Part shown: positions 11,701-24,600 of the stretch, piece after piece
Position numbering within the stretch: position 1 is the stretch's first letter
Layout of the letters: each line of letters opens with the position of its first letter
Assembly: GCA_964023275.1 (NCBI GenBank)
Contig: OZ029925.1
Location: 12,759,684 to 12,823,683 of the forward strand
Length of the DNA: 64,000 nucleotides
From: Norana najaformis
Lineage: Eukaryota; Annelida; Clitellata; Crassiclitellata; Hormogastridae
Direction: 5' to 3'
Position numbers and translations under genes: made by a program
Notes under the pieces: generated by a model
The model's database searches: none
What the model was told of the DNA's origin: nothing
The model's input: the letters and a program-made list of their open reading frames with translations, nothing else

Positions 11701-13134
11701 TAATAATAATGCAATTTTTCATCCGGCTAATTTTTCAGCTTCCTGAGGGATCATAAATACCTCGGGGTTAAAAAAAATAATAATAAGAACAACGACAACA
11801 GCAACAACAACAACAACAATAATAATAAAAAAATAGCATTTCCTTTAGCTAACACAGACAGGAGCCAAAGTTGTGACGTTAGCAACTTTATTTTCTTAGC
11901 TTTGGGTTATGAAGGCCAGTCCTTTCCCTTACCATGGGATCTTCCCACTTTCTGTCAAGGTGGGCAATTGAACTCCCAACCATGATTACTGACATAAGGC
12001 ACAGCAAATGCAGTTGGGTATGAATATGCTTTTCTGTTGCAGTTGACGGTGAATCCAGTGGAGGGGCCAATCTGGCCATGCCTCCCTCCACTTCATTTTA
12101 GAAAGTCTGTGATAAAAGAGCAGGTGCGCAAGAGCAGGTACAGAAAGGCACTCCTGCCATGCCCTTCTCCTAAACTCAGACGGGACCATGGCAGGAATGG
12201 CCCCTTGACCTGCCCTTGATTGCAACTGTTGTCATTTATCATTTTATCAGACAACCATCTTCACCTCTGCTTTCCACTTAAATGCCATTTGAGGTCCCCA
12301 CACAAATTTAATCCCTTTGATAGTGCCATTACCACATGCACAAGGCTTCACTCAGAGGTTGCTTCAAGTGAAACCATGGTAAAATTGTAACCTTCTGGAG
12401 AAGTCTGATCATAATCCACTAGGTACGGGAAACCAGAAGACAGGCTATGGTGGGACATCACACTGAAACAAACACAACCCTTAAGTTGCTGGAGATAATG
12501 CATTATACCCTCACATAAGCTGAAGGATCTTTAACCTCAAATAAGTTTTTGAGATTGGTACTGCATGTATGTACAAACAACACAGTAGCAGTTAATGATC
12601 TCTACTGAGCAGGTAGGGTCTACACTTCAAGCACATTTCAAATACACGACATCATTCTACCAATACTACCAGTTGTCCCAGTTAGTGCATCACTTTCTCA
12701 TTAGTACTTACATATATCTGCACTACCTTTTTGTTAGCTCGCATTGCTTCCAAGATTTCAATGAAAGTGCGAGCACAACAAAAGCGATTAAAACTCGAGA
12801 CATACCTATTTCCAAACTTCCAATTAGTATGCTGAATCGAAATTCGAACCCTGAATCCCATTTCACCACTTTCAGAAAGACATGTCCAGCGCCATGCAGA
12901 CGACCAATAATTTATTCATACCCGGTGGTGAAGGATCTCACTCGACAAATGCATTGAAAAATGAACAGAGACCATACGGTCGCTTTAGGAAACATCTAGG
13001 CCTCCGTTTATATTTACCTTCAAAGGTGTCCCAAAAGTCATTGTGCCAAGGCAGATATTGGACACTTTTAGTCCACAGTTCTCGCTCAGCCAATTGTATT
13101 CCACCCAAGGCTTCTGTTTCTCAGCCAAAGCCAT
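5747..13134 (-). CDS. Aldo-keto reductase, complete 8-exon gene
   Basis: This encodes an NADP(H)-dependent aldo-keto reductase (TIM barrel), probably cytosolic. Coding exons in transcript order are 13134-13018, 11408-11263, 9768-9606, 8585-8412, 8015-7918, 7407-7214, 6715-6576 and 5857-5747. All phases agree and give 380 residues. The catalytic tetrad is visible: Asp68 and Tyr73 in LDTANVY, Lys99 in LATKVF and His144 in MHCYD. Other family hallmarks are CLGTMTFG (exon 1), [39 protein letters not shown] and the cofactor-loop-like [15 protein letters not shown]. The last exon encodes the usual C-terminal tail around Lys-Tyr-Pro-Tyr and ends in TGA at 5749-5747. It resembles the Tas/YajO-like or AKR12/13-like group more than mammalian AKR1, so the substrate cannot be inferred. 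An open frame extends upstream of the chosen ATG, but the duplicated copy has a stop there. The introns rule out bacterial contamination. Confidence 0.93.
7430..7660. repeat. Degenerate AAGGT/GGTAA pentamer tract in an AKR intron
   Basis: Many imperfect copies of GGCAAGGTAAGG-like units lie just upstream (minus strand) of AKR exon 6. It is followed at 7720-7910 by a second degenerate tract built on GGCTGA/TGGCTGACTG. Confidence 0.75.
10610..10835 (+). repeat. Interspersed repeat family D, two head-to-tail partial copies
   Basis: The signature GGAGAAGT(C/A)CA(G/A)TCAAAA followed by AGGGAAACCA occurs at 10630-10680 and again at 10760-10820, with CATCAATCGATGATCACTTCAAGTGA between them. The same signature recurs at 90-160, 12390-12440, 24000-24065 and 37265-37315 (plus) and at 31565-31795 and 51270-51400 (minus), so it is a dispersed element. 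The class is not recognised. Confidence 0.7.
11860..11995 (-). mobile_element. SINE-like fragment, family C
   Basis: This shares the body GTTAGCAACTT...GAAGGCCAGTCC...GATCTTCCCAC with 32580-32670 and 55000-55090. On the minus strand it contains a B-box-like GGGAGTTCAATTGCCC (about 11960-11976), as expected for a tRNA-derived head. Confidence 0.6.
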
Positions 13135-13900
13135 CTTTAATTTTACACTAAATGTGTTTAAGCGGACGATAACTTTCTGGTTTTGCGACCAGAAGATCAC
13201 GTATAAACTGCGCGTCAACACTATTATAGTCTAAGGCAAGTGGGCGTCCTCTATAATTGACACTCCAGGTTGATAGGACATTGGTCAATGGGTCTATTCC
13301 AAAGGCCAATCTGGTTTCGATTTTCAATTATTGCTCAATTATTTCTTTTACTGTGCTGAACGCCGGGAAGAAAAACAAATTAACGTACAATTGTTTATAT
13401 ATGTTAACAGACATAAACGTGTAATAAATAAAAACATATAAAACACTATTTTAATTGCCAGCTTGTTCGCAAGTAGTTTAGACAAAGATCTTAGACTCTA
13501 AGATCTTTGGTTTAGATTAATAGTAGACACGAAAGCAATCATGGGTGCAGGTATATGCGAATATTGGTCGACGTGTAATGTAAATGTAAATCTCTGAAAA
13601 TTTCAGAGCTACACAAAAGCTGCGTCAGAGGATCCAAAATTCAGACTGTTATCAGTTGCGGCGACAAGCAGGATCCAGAGGTCACTCCGGGGAGACGTGC
13701 TTTCAGTGCCTAAACTTCTCCAACCTCCTTTTATTTACCTATCGTAAATTCATCGACCAATACTTTAATTGCAATTAAAAATAACTTCAACTACTATCAG
13801 ATCGTCCGCTCAAAACTAAACATACTCCTATTCCGCAGATCCTATCCTGACTGCTCTTCTTCCTCTTACCTCTCCTGACCTGGTTAGGTACACTGGTTAA
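12290..13900. repeat. Right copy of local segmental duplication
   Basis: This is the counterpart of 1-1287 plus 4020-4310, without the transposon. It contains AKR exon 1 (13018-13134), the proximal part of intron 1 and about 760 bp of upstream DNA. A short ATCTTAGACTCTAAGAT palindrome at 13488-13510 is specific to this copy. Confidence 0.85.
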
Positions 13901-14440
13901 CGGGTAAGTCAAAGGCGCCTCTGAGTGTGAGAACGCCAGTACGCGACCCATTCGTGGCTTAATTATTTCAGAGGCGCTACTGAGGTTCTCGGGCTAGCAC
14001 GGTCCGTACGCGTGGACCTTAAATGGCGTGGCGCCTATGAAAACGGGCAGCGGTGGTGATGGATCTCACTCGATTGATTGAATGAAAAATTAGTAGGGCC
14101 GAGGTCGTACAAATTTGAAAATCAATCCAGGACGAAAAATGTTACTGGTTTTATATAGCGGCATAACATATGGTTGAAATGAAAAACAGCATCAGGAATC
14201 AAATAAAATTAATTGGCTTGAGCCAAGAAGTTTTAAAAAATAAACCTGACCGCAGTACTGCATGAGTAAATCCATCAACATAGCTGTTTCCGCCTGATTT
14301 GGCAAGGAGCAGTAGCATGAACAAAATGCAGTACAAACAAGAGAAATGGGAATTAACTTGGTAACGACTTTTGTTATTATTGTGACGGGGCTTAATGCAT
14401 ACTGCAAGCAAAATCATTGCGCTATATAATTAATTGGACG
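13901..14440. other. Intergenic region upstream of the AKR gene
   Basis: No exon was recognised. 14015-14115 holds a copy of repeat family E (GGACCTTAAATGGCGTGGC, then GGGCAGCGGTGGTGATGG and CTCACTCGATTGATT). The same element is found at 21370-21470, and its second half occurs inside both AKR intron-1 copies (650-700, 12917-12970). Confidence 0.6.
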
Positions 14441-14480
14441 ATGGCGCATGCGTTAGAACTTGTTTGGCGGCCATGTTGCA
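14440..14480 (+). promoter_or_regulatory. Candidate KATNIP promoter with NRF1-like and YY1-like motifs
   Basis: GGCGCATGCGTTAG (about 14443-14456) is close to the palindromic NRF1 core GCGCATGCGC. GGCGGCCATGTTG (14466-14478) has the CCAT core and GC flank typical of YY1 sites found at metazoan TATA-less start sites. The position is about 1.1 kb upstream of the first recognised KATNIP coding exon and 1.3 kb upstream of the divergent AKR start codon. A non-coding first exon would be expected to begin here, but its donor could not be identified. Confidence 0.45.
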
Positions 14481-15618
14481 TAGTAGCGTCATGGTGTCGT
14501 GGAAACTGACAACTATCCGTCAAATGCTTAGGAAGAAACTCAATTAATTTAAAATGAATAGAGGTTTTGCCTCATTTCCTCTTGAACTGAAGGATTTAAG
14601 GCTTATTCTTTTGAGAAATGAAGTCTTTTGTATTTTTCATGAAAGGAATCGTTGCGGTTATTTAACTGTTCTTAATGTGTTGTTTTGTGTGATATGAAGT
14701 TATGCTTAGTTATGTGATGTTGATGGCTATGTGAACTTCTCAAATGTTTTACTAGGAAGCTTGAGTTACGAATCCTGAATGAAGTACCCTTGCGTACTAT
14801 AACCTTTGTCGCCTTCTGTCTTAAACTAGCTGTAACTGATCATGTACATTTTTATTGAGGTATTTCTAATTTCAGCAAAGCGCCGTAACGCAGTTTTTTT
14901 TCATACTTTGTACACTGTGCGAATCTCTAAAGGTGTATATGTACTTGTGTATATATGTGTATATATATATATATATTTAATTATGCATGGACCGATATCT
15001 GTAGTGCATTTACGTGTATGCACACATATGTGCGCGAGTATATACATATATACCAGATCTTGAGACAGATCAAGTGATCTACACTGGCTTTCTCTGCCCA
15101 TTCCCTTTATCCCCATAAAAATGGGACTGAAGATTTACAAGTACAGTCATAAATCATACAAACAATTTTCAGACTGGTTTCTGATCAAACATTTTGTGCT
15201 GAATTACTGTTATCGGCAGCCAGCCAAACAAGCTAAAATGATAGATTTGAGATATGACATTTAATTTACTCTGATGATGAAATTTCTGCAGCGCTATTGT
15301 TATAATGCATCTTAGGGCATCAGTCAGTTATTTCTTGTAAGTTAACCTGCATTATAAATCACGATCCTTTGGACAGAACTGGTTGAGATCTAATTCATAA
15401 TTTATGTATAGATCTGTGAAATTTTGTATATAGTATAATATGTTATAATATAATATTATTATATGTGTACTTAATAGCTTACAAGCACTGCATTGTAATA
15501 GATCATCATTTTGATGTCATATAGAAAGAAAGTTGCTTCTATAGTTACTTCTATAGATATTAATGTCAAATATTACACTACATTACCCTCTTTAGGAAGC
15601 AGAACAAGAAGAAATGAT

Positions 15619-18600
15619 ATGGTTTCAGATACAATGAACTGGGACAATGAAGAAGTAAGTGACACAGTTATCTTCAGATTCAGTTGATGTTCTGAAATTA
15701 ATTATGCTTGCTTTGCAACATGGAAATTAGGTGTTTCATAATCGTCATCTGCTGAGGCTGTTGTACCTACATACATGTGCATGTACGTACATGTACATAT
15801 GTATGTACGTACACACATGTCTGTGTATGTATATATGTATGTATGTGTGTGTATGTTTGTATGTATATGTATATATGTGTGTATCTGAACATATACATGG
15901 TGCCTTTGTTGGGACCTTAAGCAAATCCTTCAGACAGAATTGCTTACCATCTTTGATTATAATTAGTATTTGTATTAAATGCTTGGTACAATAAGGAAAG
16001 GTACTGGGAAGTAAGGTAAAATAAGTTAATACCCCGCTAGCAGTAATAGCTACTGTATGGTAATCACTCATATACATCACTGTGAGAAGTACTACATTAA
16101 GATTCTTCATACATACATGCGTGCATGTATGTATGCATGCATGCATACATATGTTTATTACATGTCTGGACATGGTCTTGAGATAAAGGATGTCTCTATT
16201 CTTTTGTTCATTTATTAATTCAATTTATGTGGCACCTCTTTACAAAGTAATCTGCCTCCCATCTTTGGTGGCAGACCGTTTAGATGTTTGTCATAAGAGG
16301 CACTACCCCCTGTGTTGTTGCCTCTATGGCAGACATGCTTATCATGCATAGCCTATCATTTAGTCTCTGAGTCCTCATTCCCAGGTTAGAATAGATTATA
16401 TGCTGTGCATCTGATACCTTTTGGCTAATGGATTTATGTTACAGGCAAGTTTAATCTGTTACAGGTTCGGACTGATGTTCTTTCAAACTGCCAGGGATAC
16501 TTGGCTATGGTGCAAGAGAGAAACCGGTATGAACAATGATGACAGCTGCCACAACAACAACAACAATAGTAACCTTGCCTTGCCTTGCCTTACATTGCAT
16601 TACCTTTTCATCTTACCTTGCATATCTTTACATCTACACCTTTTACTCTGCATTTCCTTAACTTTAGTTTACCTTACCTTGCCTTACCTTACCTTGCCTT
16701 GATTTATTCTTATTTACCTTGGCTTACATGAACTTCATCTTAACTTGCATTACCTTAATTTCATTTTACTGCACTGTACCTTATTTTACTTTACCCTACC
16801 TAATATTGCCTGACCTTTACTTGTGTTGCTTTACATTACCTTGCCTCAGTTTACATTGCAAGACTAACTTCTTGCCTTACTTCGATTTACATTACCTATA
16901 ATTACCTTATGTTGCCTTACCTTACCTTACTGTTTATTTATTTACCTTCACTTACCTTACACTAACTTCTTTTTGCAGTGCATTTCTTTATCTTCATTAT
17001 ACTGCACAATACTTACCTTATTTTACCTGACCTTTACTAGCCATGCCTTACCTTGCCTTATCTTGATTTACCTTACCTTTACTTGCCTAACTTTGCCTTA
17101 TCTTACCTTAACTTCACTTACTTTGTTGAATTGTTTTCTTAACAGGGCAGAGTAACTGATTATCATGTTTCCATGGTTTCAGACGCTTGAAGGAGCTGCA
17201 GACAAAAGACCCAAAGCAGATCGAATTGGAACGAAGGGAGCAGGGATTTACGATCTATGTCAATGGTGCTAACTGCAATCTGCCAACTGTACAAGACGTC
17301 ATTGCTCGAAAGGTTCTGACGACATCGCGGCGACCGCACAAGAACCGAGCCAAGACTGCTGACAGTGAGTAATTGTAATTGTGAATTTGTGTAGCGCCTG
17401 TTCAAGAGAGACTCCTCAGAGGCGCTCCTGAACTGAAAACAAAACCACAATTGAAAAGAATGGTTTTCAAATGCTTATGAAAAACTGGCAGAGAAGGGCC
17501 AAGTACCTTATGCTGTAGTTTGCAAGGTAAACTATTCCAGAAAGATGGACTGACCACAATGAAGCTTCAGTGATACACTGTGGTAGTTTGGGCTTGCAGG
17601 AAACTAGACCACCTTGCACAGCAGAGGAAAGGGATCTGCAGCTGGGTATGGATGAGACCTATAATATTACCTTTCTAATCTGATCTAGTAATTGTTGTAA
17701 TGCCATTGTAACAATGCAGCTAGGTATGGATGAGACCTATGTTGATGATGATGAATTCTCTGCCTGAAGGCAGGTCCATTGGCTTTATGCCACCCGAGAT
17801 GAGATGAGAGGTGGTTCGCATTGCCTTCCTCACAGGCAGTTGTGGGTGAACAACTTGTCCAAGGTCGCTACACAGTGGCTTGAGGTAGATTTGAACCTGC
17901 AACCTTCTGGTTACAAAGCACAGACCATACCACTACACCACCACATCCCATCTAAGTTCTAATCTGATCTGGTAACTGCTGTAATGCCATTGTAACAATG
18001 CACTGGGCATCAGTCAATGGTTGCTGTGAGACGAAACCAACAGGAGAACCATAATACATACATACGTACTTTTGTGTATAAGTACATACTTATTTGCATA
18101 TGTACATACATACATACGTGCATACTGAAAATTTTTATAGCACCAGTTTTTTTGCCCAGATTTGGTCTCATTTTCTCATACTGTAATCTTAAGTAATTAA
18201 CCATTTGCTTAGCACCACTGTTATATATTTCCATTCCTTTTCTCCTCAGAGACCAGGGAGATTGGGACAGATTTTTTCTCAGACGCTGATTTTTACAATG
18301 GTCCAAGTCGAGATGTGAAGACTGCTCCTGAAAAGCCACAGCGGAAGAAGTGGCACATTCGATCAGTCGAAATCAAGACTGAGTCTGGGGAAAGTGTGCG
18401 AGTTAGACCACCCGGTTTGTTGGTTAATTTCCTTAATTTTTTTAACAGTTTTCATGAGCTTGTTTTGAAACTCTGCTTTCAAGAGCTGTTCTCTGTTGCA
18501 TGTTCACTGGCCTGGTTTTCCTTGTTCTAGTGTCTATAACTTTTGTAGGCTTTTAAAAGATTCTTAACAGGCTCTGCATAAATGTTGAAGTTATATTCTA

Positions 18601-21600
18601 TATAATATTCGTACATACATATGTATTATATATTATACTGTTGCATATATTTTTATAAGTTAATTTAATAAGTTAATTTAATATTATTAATAATAATAAT
18701 AATAATAGTAATAATAATAATAATAATAATAGCAATTTATAACGAAAATGACTAATTAAATAATATATAACTAAATAATAGTTAAAGTGACTATTTCAAT
18801 GACACATAATTCAATAATTATTAAAACTTAGAATAATAATCACAATTTTTTGTAGTCATTCTCACGGGCCATTATGCTGACGATTTTGATGACGAAGTTT
18901 TAAGCGAGAGTGATGATGATGACGATGCAGATGATAATGCAGGTGATGACAAAGAGTGTTCGGAAAGATCTGTCAAGGTAGCAGAGAATTCATTTTCATG
19001 TATTTCTCGTTTAATCACTTACATGTTTGACTGGTGAAATTGCCAGTTCATTTGCAAACTTTATAACCGTTAAGGCAGGTTTTTGTGTTATTAAATAATT
19101 ATTTTAAAATTTATTATTGTTGTTGTGTTATTATTATTGTTATTGTTATTATTATTTTTTACCCTAAGGTATTTTGCACCAAAGTCCAGATAGAAGATAA
19201 TATCAGGAATGGTTATCTGATCAATATCACATAGTGAATAGGTAAGTGGAAAGCTACAGCATAAAAGTGCTGGATTACAACTGCAAGGTGTTGGGAGAGA
19301 TACTGTAGCTTGTTTCTGTCAAATCATTGGAAATGTGGGAGACACAATGCCCAATTGTCTGGTTATTAATTATTATTATTGTTATTATTTTGACAATTGG
19401 CTAAATGCTTAATATGGTGCTTTTAGTGAGGCACTTAAAAGATGCAGTATTAAGTATCTTGATGTACACATGTATGCATTATTATATTTTGATCAATATG
19501 GTGGTATTAAGTAAAAGTAAGGTCTCCATGTCTTATAGTGGGACTTATGGGAAGCACTTATTTCCTACTGTTCAAGTCCTTGAGACAACAGTGGACAGAT
19601 CACAAACAGACATATCTGCTGCACACTATTATTACTTTACTGGAAACTTACTGTTGATTTTTTGTTCTGACAGTGTTCTCAGAATAATTCCCCATCAGTG
19701 GAGAGGGTTTCTCTTACGATAAGAGACGTCAAGGTAACTAACTTCTTAACTTCTAAGGCCATTTAATCCTTTGGTTGCGCTTTGCATGTGTATGTGTGTG
19801 TGAACACTCACCATTGGTGATTTTTCTATGTATCTGATCATTGGTTGTTTTGTGAAGAACTTTCTGTTCTTAGTTACTCTAATACCTTTTAGGCAGCACT
19901 TTTGCGAGATACTCATCAGTTGGTGCAAAGCTTCTGTTGTGTCACTGTAATAATGTTGAAGACATCAGTCGTTGTTCACTGCTAAGCAGTTGGTGTGCAT
20001 GCCAAATTCTAGGGTAGAGCTGGTTGAAAGCAAGAGGGAAATTTCAGAAGACACGGAAACGCCATATAGAGGCAATGCATCCAGGAAAACATGAGAATGT
20101 TCAGGAAAAGGTGCTAGATTAAGTGTCTAGATACACATGCATCCATCTAATTTCTGAAATTAAATTCACTCATTAAGTAGGCTAACACTCTTGTTAGTTA
20201 CTACTGAGTTGGATTTGATGCCATGCAAGGTAATTGGTCAGGTAAGATAAGGTAAGGTAAGGTAAAATGATAGTAAAATTCAGAAGCATCTCCTGTTTGA
20301 CGAAACAGTCACTGTATAATGACTGCTTGACTACGCAAATCGAATTCTTGATATGTACTGTACATATACATACATGACTACATACATACATAAATGCCTT
20401 ACAAGTCCACTGAGCGATACCGAACAACTATGTAAAAACTACTATAGCAAATATGTAAAAAATAAGTAAATAAAGAAGTAGTGTTCTTGCATATCTGATA
20501 TTTGTAAGCAAATAAACTTATCCTTCTTTCTGTTTGGCAGAAATTACGGAAGAGTTTAGAACTGAGTGCAAGCATTCGAGAAAGTCTGCAGGATGTGAGT
20601 GACTTGTTTAACTGTCTTGAAAAGGTAGGCTTAAATGGCAGATCCTAGGTCTATAAGGAAAGGTCGTTCAATGGCTGGTCTGCTGTTTTGTTTGCGCTTC
20701 AGCCAAAGAATCTCTCAGTATCCAGTCAGTGCCTCTGTGCCAATAAAGTTATGTAACAAAGGAGCAGAACTTACCTTACCTTACCTTACATTTACAAGTT
20801 TATATATTCTCGTACACACACACACACTCACTCATATAAGAGGGTGTTAATCTATATCTTGATAGTATTAATACCTCTAATTCTATATTCTTTTTGCTTT
20901 TTGTCTGTGCTTCTAAGAAGTTTCTGCTGAATAATGTTAGCAAGTATATTACCGTTATCTTTTAACCATTTCGCTTATGAGGAAATTCTGTGTAAGAACG
21001 TGAACAGGAGTGATACCTTTACCTTTTTATATGCAGGTGACATTACTTTGCATTAAATCACATTACATTTTATGTCAGTTGCTGTATTTGGTTTTCAGGG
21101 TGGATTGTCAAGTAGTCATAGTTTAGTGCTGGAGGAGAGCATAGAGGAAGATCTGAGCGAGGATTCGGAATTTCGAAATAGCGTCAGTGATTCGCAATTG
21201 GTTAACGTACACAACAAACATTCTGCATGTGAACCAGTTCTCAAATCGAATGATATATTTGTGCTTGAACTAGCATCCACTAGCAATCCAGGTATTTATT
21301 TTTATTAATTATTGTTAAGCAGGTATTTATGCAATATTTGTTCGGTTGATTGGTTGATTCACACGGGGACCTTAAATGGCGTGGCACCCATTCAAATGGG
21401 CAGCGGTAGTGAAGGATCTCACCGGATTAAGTAATTGAAAAATGAGCAGAATCGAGGTCATAACGTCACTGTTCAAAAACGTATACATTTACATTTACAG
21501 TTTTGCTTGTAAAGGGTGGACTTTTGTTTCATGCTAATAACGATTGCTTACTTAAAAACCCAAACTCTTAGCACTTGTGCTGACAGTTGACATTGTGACA

Positions 21601-24600
21601 CACCGTATAGTAGCTCATTACTTATGGTACTGTATAAATTTTTGATAGTACATGACATAACATAACTTTTACATTACATTATCTCCAGTTAAATCAGAGA
21701 GGCAGCTACTTGCTGCCAAGCGGAAGGACTCAGATTCTACTGATTTGGTCTTGCCAACCGAGAGACGGACTCTGAGATCTGGAAGTGGAGGAGGAGCCCG
21801 GACACCACGCGAGGAACGAGCAAAGAACCGCTCAAATCAACAGAGCACAGAAGACTTACGAGTTCAAAAGTCGAAGGAAATACTTCTGCGACCAGGTATA
21901 GTTGTATGTGAGTGCATGTAGATAGAATACAACACAAACGGCTGAAATTTGATCATGCCCCTTACATACAGTGCACATTGAAGCGGGGAACAGAAAACAG
22001 TAAGAACTATAAAAAGAATGGAAGAGGTAAAGTTTCAGCTTTTGAGTGAAAGACAGTCTTGGTAAGAGAGTTGCCAATATGTATGTATGTATGTATATCA
22101 TTATTGTATTTTTGAGATTTCTACAGCGTCCAAAGAAAGCTAAGTCGTGGGAACCAGCTTTTATATGTTAGATATGCATGTACATGTATGTATGTGAATC
22201 TGGTTATTTATTAGAGCCGTTCATAAAACTCTCAATGATGCTGAAAACATGGTTCTTTCCTGTTATAAAATGATTTGACTTAACATAAGTGGAGAATCTT
22301 TCTTGAGCTACACCCACAGCCCTGCAGAAGCTAGATCAGTTACTGTCTTCTTCAGTCTAATGAGATCAGATTAGATCACATCAGAGCATTCAGATCCGTT
22401 CAGATGAATCAGATCAGATTTGATCAGTTGATCAGACCAGTGAGATCAGATCAGTTTGATTCAGATCGTGTCAGTTAGATCGTTTGATATCAGATCAGTT
22501 CCAATTAATTCAGATCATGTCAGTCAGATCAGAATAATCAGACGGGCTTGGGTCCCAAACTCAGATGGGGACAAGTCTTCTGTTTCCGGGATGGTGCTGC
22601 ATAAATTAACTCTTAAAGATGGTTATGCTGCATGCGTTGTTTCAGTTGCTGACCGGAAGCCAAAAGGTTCATCTACTGCAGTTCAAGGGGGCAGCTGCGA
22701 CAAGTTGGATTCACCCGAGGATGTTCGTGCTACAGTGGATGCCGTGGCTGCTGAGAACAGATCGCTCCAGGAAGAAAAACTCAGTTCCTTCAAGAATGCA
22801 AAACAGGAAGTCACAGTAGGTTCATTTAAAGTTTCTGTGAGGAAATTGTTGTTTATTATTTTACTTTGATAAGTAAAATTTTGTTTATTTTTTTATCTTA
22901 TACTTAAATAGCACCAGTTGTTAGAATCTTGTTTATTTATATAGCAGCACCAATATCTGATGACTAGCTTCGACTAATAGCAGCAAGCATCTGTAGTAGT
23001 AAGAAGAGAGTTTCCTGAAGGTTTTGTCTGTTTTGATTATGGCAAAAGGCGACATATTACTGTCTATAATATGTTATGTAACACTCTGAGTTAGATTACT
23101 TAAGATGAAGCAGTGTAGGGGAGGAAGAGAAGGAAGAAGAGGAAAAGGAGGAGAAGGTGGGGAGAAGGAGGAAGGAGAGGAAGAAAAGCAGGAGGAATAA
23201 GAGCAGTCTTATGAGGGTTTTGTCTAATTATGACAAAGGGCGATGTGTTACGGTCTGTTATATGTTACATAAAACTTCATTAGACTACATTATATCGGGA
23301 ATTCCTCTCTCTTCCTCCCTCTCTTTTCCGGAAGCGTTTGAAGACCGTGTTATTCCCCATTAGTCATGGGAAATTGGGCCGTGAGCGCCTCTGATGAGTT
23401 TTATCTTGAAGTGGTGCTTTATAAGTTTTTGATTACAATTACGATATCTGATTAGTGCAAACCATGTTCGTCTTCTTTAGGCTGATAAGTCAAATTCAAC
23501 CGAGGCGGATGGTCCTAAGACAAAATCCGTGTCATCATCGTCCACTGATATCACTTCAATGTCTCCACCGTCGACTGCTCTTTTGTCGGAACAGCAGCTG
23601 GAACTCGGTGGAGGAAGCATTAACGACCTAGTCCAGAAGGTCCTTCATCTTGATCCAAAGTCAGTCCAGTGGTTTTTTAGTCCAGTTATAATGTAATGTA
23701 ACAAAATGTGTTTGGAGTGTGCATCTGGTCTAACTGTATGTAGCATCATGTTGATAATGTTGTCATGTATGGGAATTTGTTGGTTGATCTCTGCATGTCA
23801 AAGAAAGACGCCCAATAGGTTGCGTATCAAAGTCGGTCCATTTGCTTGTTTTAATTCTAATTATGATTTAGTCTAATCTTGTTCTAGTCCAAACATTGAA
23901 TTCCAGAGCCTTGGACCAGCAATGGAAAAGTATGGGACTCTAATAATCTAATATAAGAATTTCGTTATAGTGCGCAAGCAAAACTTCGTTCATAAATCAT
24001 TATCCATTGGAGAAGCCAGTTGAAGTCCGATGGGTCAAGGAAACCAGAGGTCAGGATACGGTGGGTAAACAAGTTAAATCAGACGAGTCTTGAGTTTAGA
24101 CCTGAAGAACATTAAAGAATCAAATTCTGTAACCTAATGGTAACTATTTGTAGTATTGTGAAGCAGATTCAGGTGTGTATATGTTGCAACACAATATGCC
24201 ACTGCATTGCATTATTAACGACTGACCATGCCTCTGGTTCAGATTTTTATGCCTGGCACGTTATTCTCTTAATATTCATTCATTCATTCATTACACTTTT
24301 TGTTGACAGAGGGCAGCAACGATTACTGAAAGCTTTGCAAGACATCGAGCAGGGAGTCAGCTTGTCTCTGAAAACCGCATGGCACCAGTCTGAAACCAAC
24401 AACGGACCTTCGTTGCTTGCACCGGCTGTGGCTGAAAAGGACGAAACAAAGACATGTGTGAACTCAGCACAGCAGATTAAGATATGTCTGTGCATCTTCT
24501 CCAACTGGGGTCATCCAGGTCGCGTGGGGCTTACAGAGATCCAGCTATTTGATCTGGCTCAGCAGAAGATCAAGGTACAACATGAAGACGTTCAGGTTCA

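Noticed and set aside
5747..13134. Bacterial contamination or recent bacterial transfer as explanation for the AKR gene
   Set aside because: Eight exons with consistent phases, host-type repeats in its introns and local duplication show a resident animal gene. An ancient transfer cannot be judged from this window.
12595..13151. Plus-strand open frames overlapping AKR exon 1
   Set aside because: They are antisense shadows of the duplicated AKR exon and its intron, with no domain similarity.
15745..16173. Open frames across TATG/CATA-rich DNA on both strands (also 14901-15116, 27886-28188, 57675-58184 downstream part)
   Set aside because: They are stretched by microsatellite sequence without stops, encode Tyr/Met/His-rich low complexity and lie in introns of a well-supported gene.
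16421..17155. Leu/Tyr/Thr-rich open frames (LPYLTLPYL type)
   Set aside because: These are translations of the CCTTA pentamer tract. The only real coding DNA nearby is exon 2 (16465-16526), in a different frame for most of its length.
17880..17945. A true tRNA gene
   Set aside because: A and B boxes are present, but the acceptor stem does not pair and the sequence continues into a SINE body.
22456..22564. Upstream extension of KATNIP exon 10 in the same open frame
   Set aside because: The extension is GATCA repeat. The acceptor at 22563-22564 gives the two-base phase required by exon 9, and the extension does not.
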